Positions 15,905 to 24,669 of a DNA stretch of 64,000 nucleotides are shown piece after piece; the first letter of the stretch is position 1, and every line of letters begins with the position of its first letter. The notes below the pieces were generated by a model. The model worked only from the letters and a program-made list of their open reading frames with translations. It was not told where the DNA came from and did no database searches. The position numbers and the translations under genes are program-made. This DNA is from Variovorax boronicumulans (GTDB lineage: Bacteria; Pseudomonadota; Gammaproteobacteria; Burkholderiales; Burkholderiaceae_C): contig NZ_VEDO01000013.1 of the NCBI RefSeq assembly GCF_007677875.1, positions 1 through 64,000 of the forward strand, written 5' to 3'.

Positions 15905-17134
15905 TCAGCCGGGAGCGCGCACGGGCGCCCAGGCGAAGCCGGCAGGATCCTCCACGTGCACGGCGCCGCTGCCCACCAGTGCTGCGCACTCGGCGGCCGT
16001 CAGCCCGGCCTGCTCCAGCACCTCGAGCGTGTGCTGGCCGAGTGCGGCCGGCGGCAGCGTGTGGTCGGCCTCGCCTGCGCCCAGGCGCCGCGGGAATTCC
16101 GGCACCTGGAACTGCAAGCCACGGAAAGCCACGTCGCGCAGCTTGCCGGGCGACTGTGCCTGCGGCGCGTCCAGCACGCGCTCCAGCGGCAGCACCTCGG
16201 TGCAGCCGACGCTGGCGGCTTTCAGGCGGGCCACGGCGGCATCGAAGGGCAGGGCGCCGATGGCGCGCCGGACCAGTTCCTCCACCCGCTCGCGCGCCTT
16301 CTTGCGGTCCTTGAGCTTGGCGAGCGAGGTGTCGGCGGCCTCGGGCAGGTCGAGCGCCTGGCAGAACTTGAGCCAATGCCCGTCGGTCAGCATCAGCAGG
16401 TAGAGCCAGCGTTCGTCCGCGGTCAGGTAGGCGCCGTAGCCCGGCATGGCGAACTCGCCGTGCGGCTCGCGCTCGGCCCGGCCCAGCAGCTGGGTCTTGA
16501 GTTGCACGCCGACCAGGTCGCGCGCTGCGACATGCAGGCCGGTCTCGTACAGGCCAATCTCGACATGGCGCTCGGCGGCGCCGGCCTTGGCTTGCAGCAG
16601 TGATGCGAGCACGCCGATCACGGCGTAGGCGCCGGCGAACTGGTCGTGGTACGAGGGCCCGAGACGGCTTGGCCTGCCGTCGATGCGGTTGCCCTCCATG
16701 ACGCCCGTCGCGGCCTCGGCCACGGGATTGGAGGCCAGCTCGTCCTCCTGGGGGCCGGCGGCATAGCCACGGATGTGGCAATACACGAGGTCCGGATTCA
16801 GGGCTGCGCAGTCCTCGCGGCTGACGCCGAGCTTGCGCGCGGCCTTGGGCGCGAGGTTGTGGACCAGCGCATCGGAGCGCGCGAGCAGCCGGTGCAGCGC
16901 TGCGCGGCCATCCGGCGTGGCGAGGTCGATGCACGCGCTCTTCTTGCCGTGGCTGTAGGCGATGAAGGTGCCACTCGGGCCACCGCGGACCAGGCTGCGC
17001 GTCGGGTCGCCGGCCGGCGGCTCGACCTTGACGACTTCAGCGCCGAGCTGGGACAGGATGTGCGTGGCGAACGGCGCGGCGAGCATGGTGCCGATCTCGA
17101 CGACCCGCAGGCCACGCAGGGGGGAATTGCTCAT
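15905..17134 (-). CDS. Class III (CaiB/BaiF) CoA-transferase
   Basis: Protein of 409 aa: PLRGLRVVEIGTMLAAPFAT, LSQLGAEVVKVEPPAGDPTR, and the expected catalytic aspartate in SYHDQFAGAYAVIG. AERHVEIGLYETGL aligns with the dimer-interface strand. Start ATG follows GAAAGGCATCC. It is divergent from the ABC receptor gene at 17398 and has an AGAATGCA-type operator 13 bp upstream of its start, the same element found before the 17.4 and 25.7 kb genes. It therefore probably belongs to the same regulon and activates or recycles that pathway's acid. Confidence 0.85.
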   Translation of the reverse strand: MSNSPLRGLRVVEIGTMLAAPFATHILSQLGAEVVKVEPPAGDPTRSLVRGGPSGTFIAYSHGKKSACIDLATPDGRAALHRLLARSDALVHNLAPKAARKLGVSREDCAALNPDLVYCHIRGYAAGPQEDELASNPVAEAATGVMEGNRIDGRPSRLGPSYHDQFAGAYAVIGVLASLLQAKAGAAERHVEIGLYETGLHVAARDLVGVQLKTQLLGRAEREPHGEFAMPGYGAYLTADERWLYLLMLTDGHWLKFCQALDLPEAADTSLAKLKDRKKARERVEELVRRAIGALPFDAAVARLKAASVGCTEVLPLERVLDAPQAQSPGKLRDVAFRGLQFQVPEFPRRLGAGEADHTLPPAALGQHTLEVLEQAGLTAAECAALVGSGAVHVEDPAGFAWAPVRAPG

Positions 17135-17146
17135 GGATGCCTTTCA

Positions 17147-17167
17147 AAGAATGCATGTTGCATTCTT
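17147..17167. promoter_or_regulatory. AAGAATGCA-N3-TGCATTCTT operator
   Basis: A perfect inverted repeat with 9-bp arms AAGAATGCA and TGCATTCTT and a 3-bp spacer TGT, 13 bp upstream of the minus-strand CoA-transferase start. The same half-sites occur at 17364 and 25653. The length and symmetry suit a GntR-family dimer, and the only GntR gene in the window is at 30317. The assignment is inferred. Confidence 0.6.
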
Positions 17168-17363
17168 ATGAGGCCCAGCCGTGGCTGAACTTTGAGCCGC
17201 TGGTTTTGTTCATCCCATGAAAACCTAGCCCGCGCAACCGCGCTTTTGCAGCGCACATCCCGCTAACGTTCGCTACATCGGCTTCGCGGCACGCTGTTTC
17301 GGGTGGCTGCAACGCAGACGGATCGGGTGCGAGGCCCGCGCAAGGCGTGAATGCATCGATCTG

Positions 17364-17376
17364 AAGAATGCATTTT
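17364..17376. promoter_or_regulatory. AAGAATGCAT operator copy before the ABC-transporter operon
   Basis: AAGAATGCATTTT lies 22 bp before the ATG at 17398. A second GAATGCAT is at 17349-17356, so two copies of GAATGCAT lie 17 bp apart in direct orientation. Binding this close to the ribosome site would block transcription, consistent with a repressor. Confidence 0.5.
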
Positions 17377-17397
17377 ATTTAATGAACCGGAGACACC

Positions 17398-18609
17398 ATG
17401 CGCAGACGTAGCTTTCTCTCCCACACCGCGGCGGCCGCCGCCGTGGCGCTGCCCGGCCTGGCCAAGGCGCAGCAGGCGGCCCCCGGCATCGACCTCGCAA
17501 GCAAGACTGTCACGGTGGGCGCGTTCACGCCCATCACCGGGCCGGTGCCCTTCTACGCCATCCTCACGCACGGCGCGGATGCGTACTTCAAGTGGGCCAA
17601 CGAGACCAATGCGCTGAACGGCTGGAAGATCAACTACGTCACCTACGACGACGGCTACGAGCCGGCGCGCAGCGTGGCCGTGACGCGCCGCCTCGTGGAA
17701 GAGAGCAAGGTCTTTGCGCTGGCTGCGCCGATCGGCACGGCGCAGTCGGTGGCCGTGATTCCCTACGCCAAGGAGGTCGGCCTGCCCATGGTCGCGCCCA
17801 TCGGCGGCGCGACGGCGCTGTTCTCCGAACGCCTGGTGTTTCCGCTGCTGCCCGATTACGGATGGTCCGCCGCATCGACGCTGGACTACGTTGCCGGCGC
17901 CCCGGTCAACGCCGGCCGCGTGAGCCTGCTCTGGCAGAACGACGAGGTCGGCCGCTCGGCCAAGCGCGGCTTCGACATGCACTGCGCTTCGCTCAAAAAG
18001 GAGGCGGCCGAGTCCATCCCCTTCGAGATCCGCACCACGGACTTCACGGCCCAGGTGCGGCGGCTGGCGAATGCCAAGTCTGACGCCGTGGTGTTCTTCG
18101 GCTCCAACGCCAACCTGGCGGCGGCGCTCAAGACCGCCGAGCGCATCGGCTTCACGACCAAGTGGCTCGCGCCCTTCTACACGGCCGATCCCACCACGCG
18201 CAAGCTGGCCGGGCCGCTGCTCAACGGTGTGTACTTCTCGTCCTGGCTGCTGCCCGTGGACGCCGACGACGCCGAGGTCAAGGCCTACCGCACGAGCGTG
18301 GCCAAGTACTGGCCGAACGACCCCATCGGCGTGCTGGGTCTGAACGGCTGGACCAATGGCGCGCTGTTCGTCAAGGGCTTCCAGATGCTGCTGGCCAGCG
18401 GCAAGCCCCTGACCCGCGAGAGCCTCGTGGAGGTCATGGAGACCATGAACCCCCAGAACTTTGGCGGTGCGCGCAACGTGAGCTTCAAACCGAACGACCA
18501 CCGCGGAACGCGGCAGGAATGCATCATCCAGGCGACAGCCGATGCCTTCAAGCTCGAGCGCGATTTCAAGGCCTTCCCGGCGGATGTGTTCGATGCCAAG
18601 CTCGCCTGA
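17398..18609 (+). CDS. Branched-chain amino-acid-type ABC transporter substrate-binding protein
   Basis: Protein of 403 aa with a Tat-like signal RRRSFLSHTAAAAAVALPG and cleavage near AKAQQ. The mature part is a type I periplasmic binding fold (VTVGAFTPITGPVPFYAI, then YEPARSVAVTRRLVEESKVF). Such receptors bind amino acids, amides or aromatic acids in the periplasm and deliver them to LivHMGF-type permeases, all four of which are encoded at 21208-24655. Start ATG follows CCGGAGACACC. First gene of a ten-gene run that mixes importer and catabolic enzymes. The ligand is unknown. Confidence 0.87.
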   Translation: MRRRSFLSHTAAAAAVALPGLAKAQQAAPGIDLASKTVTVGAFTPITGPVPFYAILTHGADAYFKWANETNALNGWKINYVTYDDGYEPARSVAVTRRLVEESKVFALAAPIGTAQSVAVIPYAKEVGLPMVAPIGGATALFSERLVFPLLPDYGWSAASTLDYVAGAPVNAGRVSLLWQNDEVGRSAKRGFDMHCASLKKEAAESIPFEIRTTDFTAQVRRLANAKSDAVVFFGSNANLAAALKTAERIGFTTKWLAPFYTADPTTRKLAGPLLNGVYFSSWLLPVDADDAEVKAYRTSVAKYWPNDPIGVLGLNGWTNGALFVKGFQMLLASGKPLTRESLVEVMETMNPQNFGGARNVSFKPNDHRGTRQECIIQATADAFKLERDFKAFPADVFDAKLA

Positions 18610-18619
18610 GGCCGCCACC

Positions 18620-19462
18620 GTGGGCACCGAGAACTACGAGGCCTGGATCGGCCGCGAGGAAGAACGCAGCGAGCGGCTGCACCTGTCCGTCGCCCAGGCC
18701 ATGGCCGCCACGCTGGATCTTGAGACCGCGCCGGTCGCCGGCACCGCCTTGCCGCCCGGCTGGCAATGGCTGTTCTTCAACCCGGCAGCGCGCCGCAGCC
18801 AACTGGGTGTGGACGGCCACCCGCAGCGCGGCGGCTTCCTGCCCCCGATCGCCCTGCCGCGCCGCATGTGGGCCGGCAGCCGCATCCAGTACTTGGCCGA
18901 CCTGCCCGTCGATGCCGTGGCCACGCGCCGCAGCCTGATCCAGAAGGTCGAGCAAAAGGTCGGCAAGCGCGGCTCGCTGTGGTTCGTCACGGTGCAGCAC
19001 CGCATCGGCCATGGCGACAAGGCCTGCATCGTCGAGGAGCAGGACATCGTCTACCGCGAGGCCAGCCCGGTCGGCGCGCCGCAGCCCAAGGCCGAGCCGC
19101 ATCCGGACGAGGCACGCTGGAGCCAGCGCGTGCGGCCCGACACCACGCTGCTGTTCCGCTACTCGGCGCTGACCTTCAACGGCCACCGCATCCACTACGA
19201 CCAGGCCTATGCGCGGGAAGAGGAGGGCTACCCCGACCTCGTCGTGCACGGCCCGCTGACGGCGACGCTGCTGCAGCAGTTCGCGCTGGCCCATGGCGAC
19301 GGGCGGCCGCTGGCGCGTTTCGACTTCCGCGGCGTCAATCCGCTGTTCGTGGGGCGCGAGTTCCGGCTGGAGGGCAAGCCACTGGCCGACGGCTCGCTCG
19401 CACTGTGGGCGCGCGGGCCGGACGGCGAGCTCGCCATGTCGGCCACGGCAGCGTTCCGCTGA
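18620..19462 (+). CDS. FAS1/MaoC-like acyl-CoA hydratase (mesaconyl-C4-CoA hydratase-like)
   Basis: About 280 aa, double-hotdog. ENYEAWIGREEERSE at the start, FFNPAARRSQLGVDGHP, RRMWAGSRIQY and the C-terminal hydratase strand FRYSALTFNGHRIHYDQAYA match the group with mesaconyl-C4-CoA and 3-methylfumaryl-CoA hydratases. GTG at 18620 is preferred because TGAGG precedes it at good spacing and ENYEAWIG is near the usual N-terminus. An in-frame ATG at 18593 overlaps the previous gene. It would hydrate a branched unsaturated dicarboxylyl-CoA. The exact substrate is inferred only from family resemblance. Confidence 0.72.
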   Translation: MGTENYEAWIGREEERSERLHLSVAQAMAATLDLETAPVAGTALPPGWQWLFFNPAARRSQLGVDGHPQRGGFLPPIALPRRMWAGSRIQYLADLPVDAVATRRSLIQKVEQKVGKRGSLWFVTVQHRIGHGDKACIVEEQDIVYREASPVGAPQPKAEPHPDEARWSQRVRPDTTLLFRYSALTFNGHRIHYDQAYAREEEGYPDLVVHGPLTATLLQQFALAHGDGRPLARFDFRGVNPLFVGREFRLEGKPLADGSLALWARGPDGELAMSATAAFR

Positions 19463-19497
19463 CCTTTTCTTCACCCATTCACCAGGAGACTTTTCAC

Positions 19498-20244
19498 ATG
19501 GCACAGCACCTGAGCGGCCCGGCCAACCTGCAAGGCCAGGTGGCCCTGATCACGGGCGGCGCCGGCGGCATGGGCCGCGCGATCTCGCGCGCCTTTCGGG
19601 CCGCGGGTGCGCAGGTCGTCGCGACCGACCGGGCCGAGCACGAGGACATCGGCGAGGGCATCGAGTACCGCCCCTACGACGTGACCTCGCGGGCGCAGAC
19701 CGACAGGCTCATCGACGCTGTCATCGCGACACACGGCAAGGTCGACATCCTCGTGCTGTGCGCGGGCACCATCGCGCGTACGCCGCTGGCCGAGAGCACC
19801 GACGAAGAGTGGGACGCCATCCTCGACGTCAACGTGCGCGGCGTCGTCAACCCCGCGCGCAAGCTGTTCCCACTGATGTGCGCCCAGGGCTTCGGCAAGA
19901 TCCTCGCGGCGGGTTCGATCGCCGCCAAGAACGGCGGTGTGGCCTCGGGCCCGGCCTACGTCTCGGCCAAGGCGGCCGTGCACGGCCTCATGCGCTGGAT
20001 CGCCAAGGCCGGCGCGCCGCACGGCGTCTACGCCAACACACTGGCGCCCGGCCCGGTGGAGACCGCCATGTGGGCCAACGTGACGGGCAGCACGGGCGCG
20101 CCTGCGGCCAACGCCACCGTGCCGCTGGGGCGCTACGGCAACGCGGAAGACATTGCCCAGGCCGCGCTGTTCCTGTGCTCGCCGGCTTCGAACTGGATCA
20201 CGGGCACCTCGCTGGACATCAGCGGCGGCATGTGGATGGACTGA
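19498..20244 (+). CDS. Short-chain dehydrogenase/reductase (SDR)
   Basis: Protein of 248 aa. NAD(P)-binding GGAGGMGR near residue 21, a CAG variant of the NNAG motif, catalytic serine in AAGSIAAKNGG and YVSAK active site (Tyr-x-x-x-Lys), then NTLAPGPVETAM and the end TSLDISGGMWMD. It probably oxidises a secondary alcohol formed after hydration. Start follows CCAGGAGACTTTTCAC; 35 bp from the hydratase stop. Classical SDR length; the substrate cannot be read from sequence. Confidence 0.87.
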   Translation: MAQHLSGPANLQGQVALITGGAGGMGRAISRAFRAAGAQVVATDRAEHEDIGEGIEYRPYDVTSRAQTDRLIDAVIATHGKVDILVLCAGTIARTPLAESTDEEWDAILDVNVRGVVNPARKLFPLMCAQGFGKILAAGSIAAKNGGVASGPAYVSAKAAVHGLMRWIAKAGAPHGVYANTLAPGPVETAMWANVTGSTGAPAANATVPLGRYGNAEDIAQAALFLCSPASNWITGTSLDISGGMWMD

Positions 20245-20279
20245 AGGTCTCCACCAGAACAACACCAGGAGACAACGAC

Positions 20280-21203
20280 ATGACTTCTTCCAACACACCG
20301 ACGCTCGGCTTCGTCGGCTTCGGCAACATCGGCGGCCCCATGTGCCGCAACATGGCCTTGAAGCACGCTGGCGATGTGCTGGTGTTCGACCGCAACCCCG
20401 CGGCCTACGCTGTGCTGGACGGCACCAAGGCGCGCCAGGCGGCATCGCTGGCCGCCCTGGCGGCCGAGGCGGACATCGTGTTCATGTCCCTGCCCGGCGG
20501 TCCCCAGGTCGAAGCGGTCTGCCTCGGTGAAGGCGGGCTCACCAGCGGCCCGCGCAAGCCCCAGGTCATCGTGGACCTCAGCACCACGACGGTGGCGATG
20601 GCGCGCAGCGTGGCCGCGCGGCTGCAGCCACTGGGCGTCTCCTTCGCCGACGCGCCCGTGGCGCGCACGGTGGAGGCCGCGCGCCGCGGAGAACTGGCCA
20701 TCATGGTCGGTGCCGACGAAGCGCTGTTCGCGCGCATCGAACCGCTGCTGCGCTTCATCGGTTCGGACGTCACGCGCTGCGGCGGCGTCGGCTGCGGCCA
20801 GGTCGTCAAACTCATCAACAACGCGCTGGTGTTCGAGAACACGCTGGCCGTGGCCGAGATGATGGTGCTGGGCGAACGCGCCGGCGTCGAACCCGCGTTG
20901 CTGCTGGACGCCGTGGCCAAGGGCTCGGGCGACAGCTTCGTGCTGCGCAACCACGCGCGCCGCGCGATGCTGCCGCGCGAATTCCCGGCCGGCGGCTTCC
21001 CGCCCGAGTACGCGCTCAAGGACATCGGCTACGTGCTCGAACTCGCGCAGCAGAGCGGCGTGGCCGTGCACGCGACCGAACTGGCCCGGCGCTACTACAG
21101 CGCTGCCGTGGAACACGGCCTGGGCGGGCGCTACTTCCCCAACGTGATCGAGTTGGTCGACCGCAACCTGGGCATCGCGGCGGCGCCAGGGCAGGGGGCC
21201 TGA
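20280..21203 (+). CDS. 3-hydroxyisobutyrate dehydrogenase-like NAD(P)-dependent oxidoreductase
   Basis: Protein of 307 aa of the beta-hydroxyacid dehydrogenase family: Rossmann motif GFVGFGNIGGPMCRNM, substrate-binding DAPVARTVEAARRGELAIMV (the family usually has DAPVSGG), and the catalytic lysine in GQVVKLINNALV. The family reversibly oxidises 3-hydroxyacids such as 3-hydroxyisobutyrate, tartronate semialdehyde or 2-(hydroxymethyl)glutarate. Start ATG after CCAGGAGACAACGAC. The change ARTVE in place of SGG in the substrate loop suggests a non-standard ligand. Confidence 0.83.
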   Translation: MTSSNTPTLGFVGFGNIGGPMCRNMALKHAGDVLVFDRNPAAYAVLDGTKARQAASLAALAAEADIVFMSLPGGPQVEAVCLGEGGLTSGPRKPQVIVDLSTTTVAMARSVAARLQPLGVSFADAPVARTVEAARRGELAIMVGADEALFARIEPLLRFIGSDVTRCGGVGCGQVVKLINNALVFENTLAVAEMMVLGERAGVEPALLLDAVAKGSGDSFVLRNHARRAMLPREFPAGGFPPEYALKDIGYVLELAQQSGVAVHATELARRYYSAAVEHGLGGRYFPNVIELVDRNLGIAAAPGQGA

Positions 21204-21207
21204 GGCC

Positions 21208-22086
21208 ATGGCCGACTTCCTGGGCCTGGTCTGGGCCGGTGTCATCAGCGGCTGCCTGTACGCCATGGGCGCGGTCGGCCTGGTGCTGATCTACAAGAGC
21301 TCCATGGTCGTGAACTTCGCGCACGGCAACCTGGCCGGGCTGGCCGCCTTCCTGGTGTTCGGCTTCACGGCCGGCCACTTCGCGCAGATGGCCTGGCTGC
21401 CCTCGGTGCTGCTCACGCTGGCCATCATGGTCGCCGTGATGGCCGTCAGCTACCTGCTGATCGCGCCGCTGGTCTTCAAGTACGACCTGACCAGCACCAT
21501 CGCCACGCTGGGCGTCGGCCTGGTGGCGCAGGGCATTACCCAGCTGGCCTTCGGCTCCGACGTGGTCGCGCTCGACCTGCCGCTGCCGGCTTGGCAGGGC
21601 CAGCTGGGGCCGGTGCGGCTGGGCGCCTACGACCTGGCGGTGCTGGCGGCCACGGCGGTGTCGGTCGGTGCGCTGTACCTGCTGATCGAACGCACGCGCG
21701 TCGGCATCGCGTTCCGGGCGGTCTCGGCCAACCCGTTTGCGAGCCGGGTCTGCGGACTGAACCTGCGGCGCATCCACCTGCTGTCCTGGATCGTCGCCGG
21801 CCTGTTCGGGCTGATCGCCTCGCTGCTGATCGTGCCGACCAGCTTCCTGTCGTCCACCTCGGTCGCCTCCTTCATGTTGCAGGCCTTCGCCGGCGCGGTC
21901 GTCGGTGGCTTCAGCAGCCTGGCGGGCGCGGTGCTTGGCGGCATCTTCATCGGCGTGCTCATGAACCTGCTGTCGTTCTACGTGGCCGCGGAGTTCACCA
22001 ACACCTATGTGCTGCTGACCATCCTCGTCGTGCTCAACCTGTTCCCCAACGGCGTGCTTGCCATGCGAAAGGGCGTCCGTGTCTGA
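21208..22086 (+). CDS. Branched-chain amino-acid ABC transporter permease LivH-like
   Basis: Integral membrane protein of 292 aa with about eight hydrophobic segments. Motifs GVISGCLYAMGAVGLVLIYK, NFAHGNLAGLAAF and GIAFRAVSANPFASRVCGLN are standard for LivH. It forms the inner-membrane channel with the LivM protein encoded next, which it overlaps. It starts 4 bp after the dehydrogenase stop, tying importer and enzymes into one operon. Confidence 0.9.
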   Translation: MADFLGLVWAGVISGCLYAMGAVGLVLIYKSSMVVNFAHGNLAGLAAFLVFGFTAGHFAQMAWLPSVLLTLAIMVAVMAVSYLLIAPLVFKYDLTSTIATLGVGLVAQGITQLAFGSDVVALDLPLPAWQGQLGPVRLGAYDLAVLAATAVSVGALYLLIERTRVGIAFRAVSANPFASRVCGLNLRRIHLLSWIVAGLFGLIASLLIVPTSFLSSTSVASFMLQAFAGAVVGGFSSLAGAVLGGIFIGVLMNLLSFYVAAEFTNTYVLLTILVVLNLFPNGVLAMRKGVRV

Positions 22087-23074
22087 GGCCTCCATCTCCT
22101 CCGGCGTGCTGCCGGCACCGCGCGCGCAGGCGCAGGCCGCGACCGGCCTGGCCTGGAAGCAGGGCGCGGCCGGCGCGCTCTGCCTGGCTGTGCTGGCCGT
22201 GTTGCCTTTCGTGGCCGGCGGCTACTGGACCTTCACGCTGGGCCTGTGCTTTGCCAACGCCGTCGCGATCCTGGGCGTGAGCTTTCTCGTGCGCTATGGC
22301 GGCGAGGTCTCGATCGGCCATGGCGTCTTCGCCGCGGCGGGGGCCTACACCGTGGCGCTGGTCGAGAAGTACCTGGGCCTGTCGGTGCTTGCCAGCCTGC
22401 CGGTCGCGGCCGTCGTGGGCGCCTTGCTGGGCATCGCCTTCGCATTTCCCTCGCGCAACCTGGCCGGCATCTACCTGGCCGTCGCGACCATGGCCCTGGC
22501 CCTGGCACTGCCTGAGGTGTTGCTGCACTTCCCGGCCGTGACGGGCGGTTTCGAAGGCCTGTACGTGAAGCTGGACGCCTTGCCCGGCGTCTCCAAGTCC
22601 CTGCAGCGCTACTACCTGCCGCTGGCCGGGCTGGTGCTGGTCGTGCTGCTGCTGAACCAATTTAGGCGTTCGCGCCAGGCCATGGCCTTGCTGCTGATCC
22701 GCACTTCGGCCCACGCTGCGGAGTCTTTCGGCATCCGGCGCAGCTGGGCGCGGCTGTCGTGCATGGCGCTCAGCGCGGCGGTCGCGGCCATCGGCGGTGC
22801 GCTGCTGGCGTTCAGCTCGTCGACGGTCTCGCCGAACAGCTTCACGCTGTGGACCTCGATCTTCCTGCTGGTCGGCTCGGTCGTGAGCCTGTACTCCCTG
22901 TCGCTGGTCGGCAGCGTGATCGGCGGGATGTTCCTCACGCTGATGCCGCTGCTGCTGGCCGGCGCGGGCGACTGGGTGCCCATCCTGTACGGTGCTGCGC
23001 TGCTTGCGGTGGTGCTGGGCTTCAACGCGCTGCCCCCGCATCTGCAGGCCAGGCTGCAAGGAGGCAAGTCATGA
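22079..23074 (+). CDS. Branched-chain amino-acid ABC transporter permease LivM-like
   Basis: 331 aa from GTG at 22079, chosen for the upstream GAAAGGGCGTCC; an ATG at 22058 is the alternative. Family motifs: SFLVRYGGEVSIGHGVFAAA, FPSRNLAGIYLAVATMALA, and IRTSAHAAESFGIRRSWARL. About nine to ten membrane segments. Its start overlaps the LivH gene by 8 bp and its stop overlaps LivG (ATGA), so the four transporter genes are translationally linked. Confidence 0.88.
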   Translation: MSEASISSGVLPAPRAQAQAATGLAWKQGAAGALCLAVLAVLPFVAGGYWTFTLGLCFANAVAILGVSFLVRYGGEVSIGHGVFAAAGAYTVALVEKYLGLSVLASLPVAAVVGALLGIAFAFPSRNLAGIYLAVATMALALALPEVLLHFPAVTGGFEGLYVKLDALPGVSKSLQRYYLPLAGLVLVVLLLNQFRRSRQAMALLLIRTSAHAAESFGIRRSWARLSCMALSAAVAAIGGALLAFSSSTVSPNSFTLWTSIFLLVGSVVSLYSLSLVGSVIGGMFLTLMPLLLAGAGDWVPILYGAALLAVVLGFNALPPHLQARLQGGKS

Positions 23075-23895
23075 GCGCCGTGCTGTCGTCGCCCACGCTG
23101 GCCGTGCCACCCAATACGCCCTTGGCTGGGGGCGAGTCGCTCGACGTGAAGGGCCTGGTCCTGTCCTTCGGCGGCATCCAGGTGCTGCAGGACATCGACA
23201 TGCGCCTGCGTGCGGGCGAGATCACGGGGCTGATCGGCCCCAACGGGGCCGGCAAGACCAGCTTCTTCAACTGCCTGACGGGCCTGTACACGCCGCAGCA
23301 GGGCAGCATCGCACTCGGCGACCGCCGACTGGAAGGCGTGCCGCCCACGGGCCGCGCCGCGCTGGGCTTTTCGCGCAGCTTCCAGCATGTAGCGCTGTGC
23401 CCGGAACTCAGCATCGTCGAGAACGTGATGATCGGCCTGGACCGCCAGTCCCATGCCGGCTGGCTGGACGCCTTTCTGCCCTTGGGCCGCGGCCGGCAGG
23501 AACGTGCTGCGCACCACGCGCAGGCCATGGCCGCGCTCGCGCGGCTCGGCATCGCCCAGGTGGCGGAGCAGGCCCCTTTGGCCCTGCCACCCGGCGTGCT
23601 GCGCCTGGCCGAGATCGCCCGCGCGATTGCCGGCGCACCGCGCGTGCTGCTGCTCGACGAGCCGGCGGCGGGCCTGAACTCGGTGGAGACGGCGGAACTC
23701 TCGGCCGCGCTCAAGCGCCTGCGCGCGCCCGGGCTCGTGCTGGTGGTCGTTGAGCACGACATGGACCTGATCATGGACGTCTGCGACGTGATCCACGTGC
23801 TGAACAGCGGCCGCATGCTGGCCACGGGCAGCCCGGCGCAGATCCAGGCGCATCCGGAGGTGGTGCGTGTCTACCTGGGAGACGAGGATGAATGA
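23071..23895 (+). CDS. ABC transporter ATP-binding protein LivG-like
   Basis: Protein of 274 aa. Walker A GPNGAGKTS near residue 57, Q-loop region FSRSFQHVALCPELSIVENV, Walker B LLLDEPAAGLNSVE and H-loop EHDMDLIMDVCD. The signature that normally reads LSxGxxR is ALPPGVLRLAEIARAI, so the canonical serine is replaced; ATPase function may be altered or rely on the LivF site. Start ATG after AAGGAGGCAAGTC. Pairs with the LivF protein in the cytoplasm to power uptake. Confidence 0.87.
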   Translation: MSAVLSSPTLAVPPNTPLAGGESLDVKGLVLSFGGIQVLQDIDMRLRAGEITGLIGPNGAGKTSFFNCLTGLYTPQQGSIALGDRRLEGVPPTGRAALGFSRSFQHVALCPELSIVENVMIGLDRQSHAGWLDAFLPLGRGRQERAAHHAQAMAALARLGIAQVAEQAPLALPPGVLRLAEIARAIAGAPRVLLLDEPAAGLNSVETAELSAALKRLRAPGLVLVVVEHDMDLIMDVCDVIHVLNSGRMLATGSPAQIQAHPEVVRVYLGDEDE

Positions 23896-24655
23896 ATCTG
23901 CCAGCACCGCGACGGCGGACCTGCTGCGCGTGGACGGCCTCACCGTGCGCTACGGCGCCGGCCCGGTGGTCCATGGTGTGTCGCTGGCGGTGCCGAACGG
24001 CACGGTGGCTGCGCTGCTGGGCGCCAACGGCGCCGGCAAGTCCAGCACGCTGCGCGCCATCGCGGGCCTGGAGCCGGCGCAGGGGCGGCTGCATTTCGAC
24101 GGCCGCGACATCACGCGTCTGTCTGCCGCGCAGCGCTTCCGTGCCGGCATCGTCTACGTGCCCGAAGGCCGCGCCATCGTGAGCGACCTCAGCGTGGAGG
24201 AGAACCTCACGCTCGGTGGCTACTTCGTGGATGCGGCCACGCGTGCACAACGCCAGCGCATGGTGCTGGACTTCTTCCCCGAGATCGCGAACCGGCTGCG
24301 CGCGCCGGCCGGCCTGCTCAGCGGCGGCGAGCAGCAAATGCTGGCCATCGGTCGCGGCCTGATGTCGGGCCCGCGCCTGCTGCTGCTCGACGAGCCCTCG
24401 CTGGGCCTGGCGCCCTTGTTGGTGGCGCGCGTCTACGAGCGGCTGGCGCTGATCCAGCGCGAGCAGAAGCTGGCCGCGCTGCTGGTCGAGCAGAGCTTCC
24501 ACGCGGCGGCCAAGCTGGCCTCGCGCGCCTGGGTCATGCGCCATGGCCATCTGGTCGGCGCACTCGACGAAGAGGCGTTGCACAGCCGCGAAGGCCGCCA
24601 GCAGGCCATCGACGCCTACCTGGGGGCGCGCCACGCCGCGCCCGCGACGGCATGA
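23888..24655 (+). CDS. ABC transporter ATP-binding protein LivF-like
   Basis: Protein of 255 aa. Walker A GANGAGKSST, signature LLSGGEQQMLAIGRGLM, Walker B LLLLDEPSLGLAP and H-loop-like LVEQSFHAAA are all intact. Start ATG at 23888 overlaps the LivG stop by 8 bp. Together with LivG it forms the nucleotide-binding heterodimer of the importer. The complete signature here contrasts with the degenerate one in LivG. Confidence 0.9.
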   Translation: MNESASTATADLLRVDGLTVRYGAGPVVHGVSLAVPNGTVAALLGANGAGKSSTLRAIAGLEPAQGRLHFDGRDITRLSAAQRFRAGIVYVPEGRAIVSDLSVEENLTLGGYFVDAATRAQRQRMVLDFFPEIANRLRAPAGLLSGGEQQMLAIGRGLMSGPRLLLLDEPSLGLAPLLVARVYERLALIQREQKLAALLVEQSFHAAAKLASRAWVMRHGHLVGALDEEALHSREGRQQAIDAYLGARHAAPATA

Positions 24656-24669
24656 ACGAGGAGAACACC

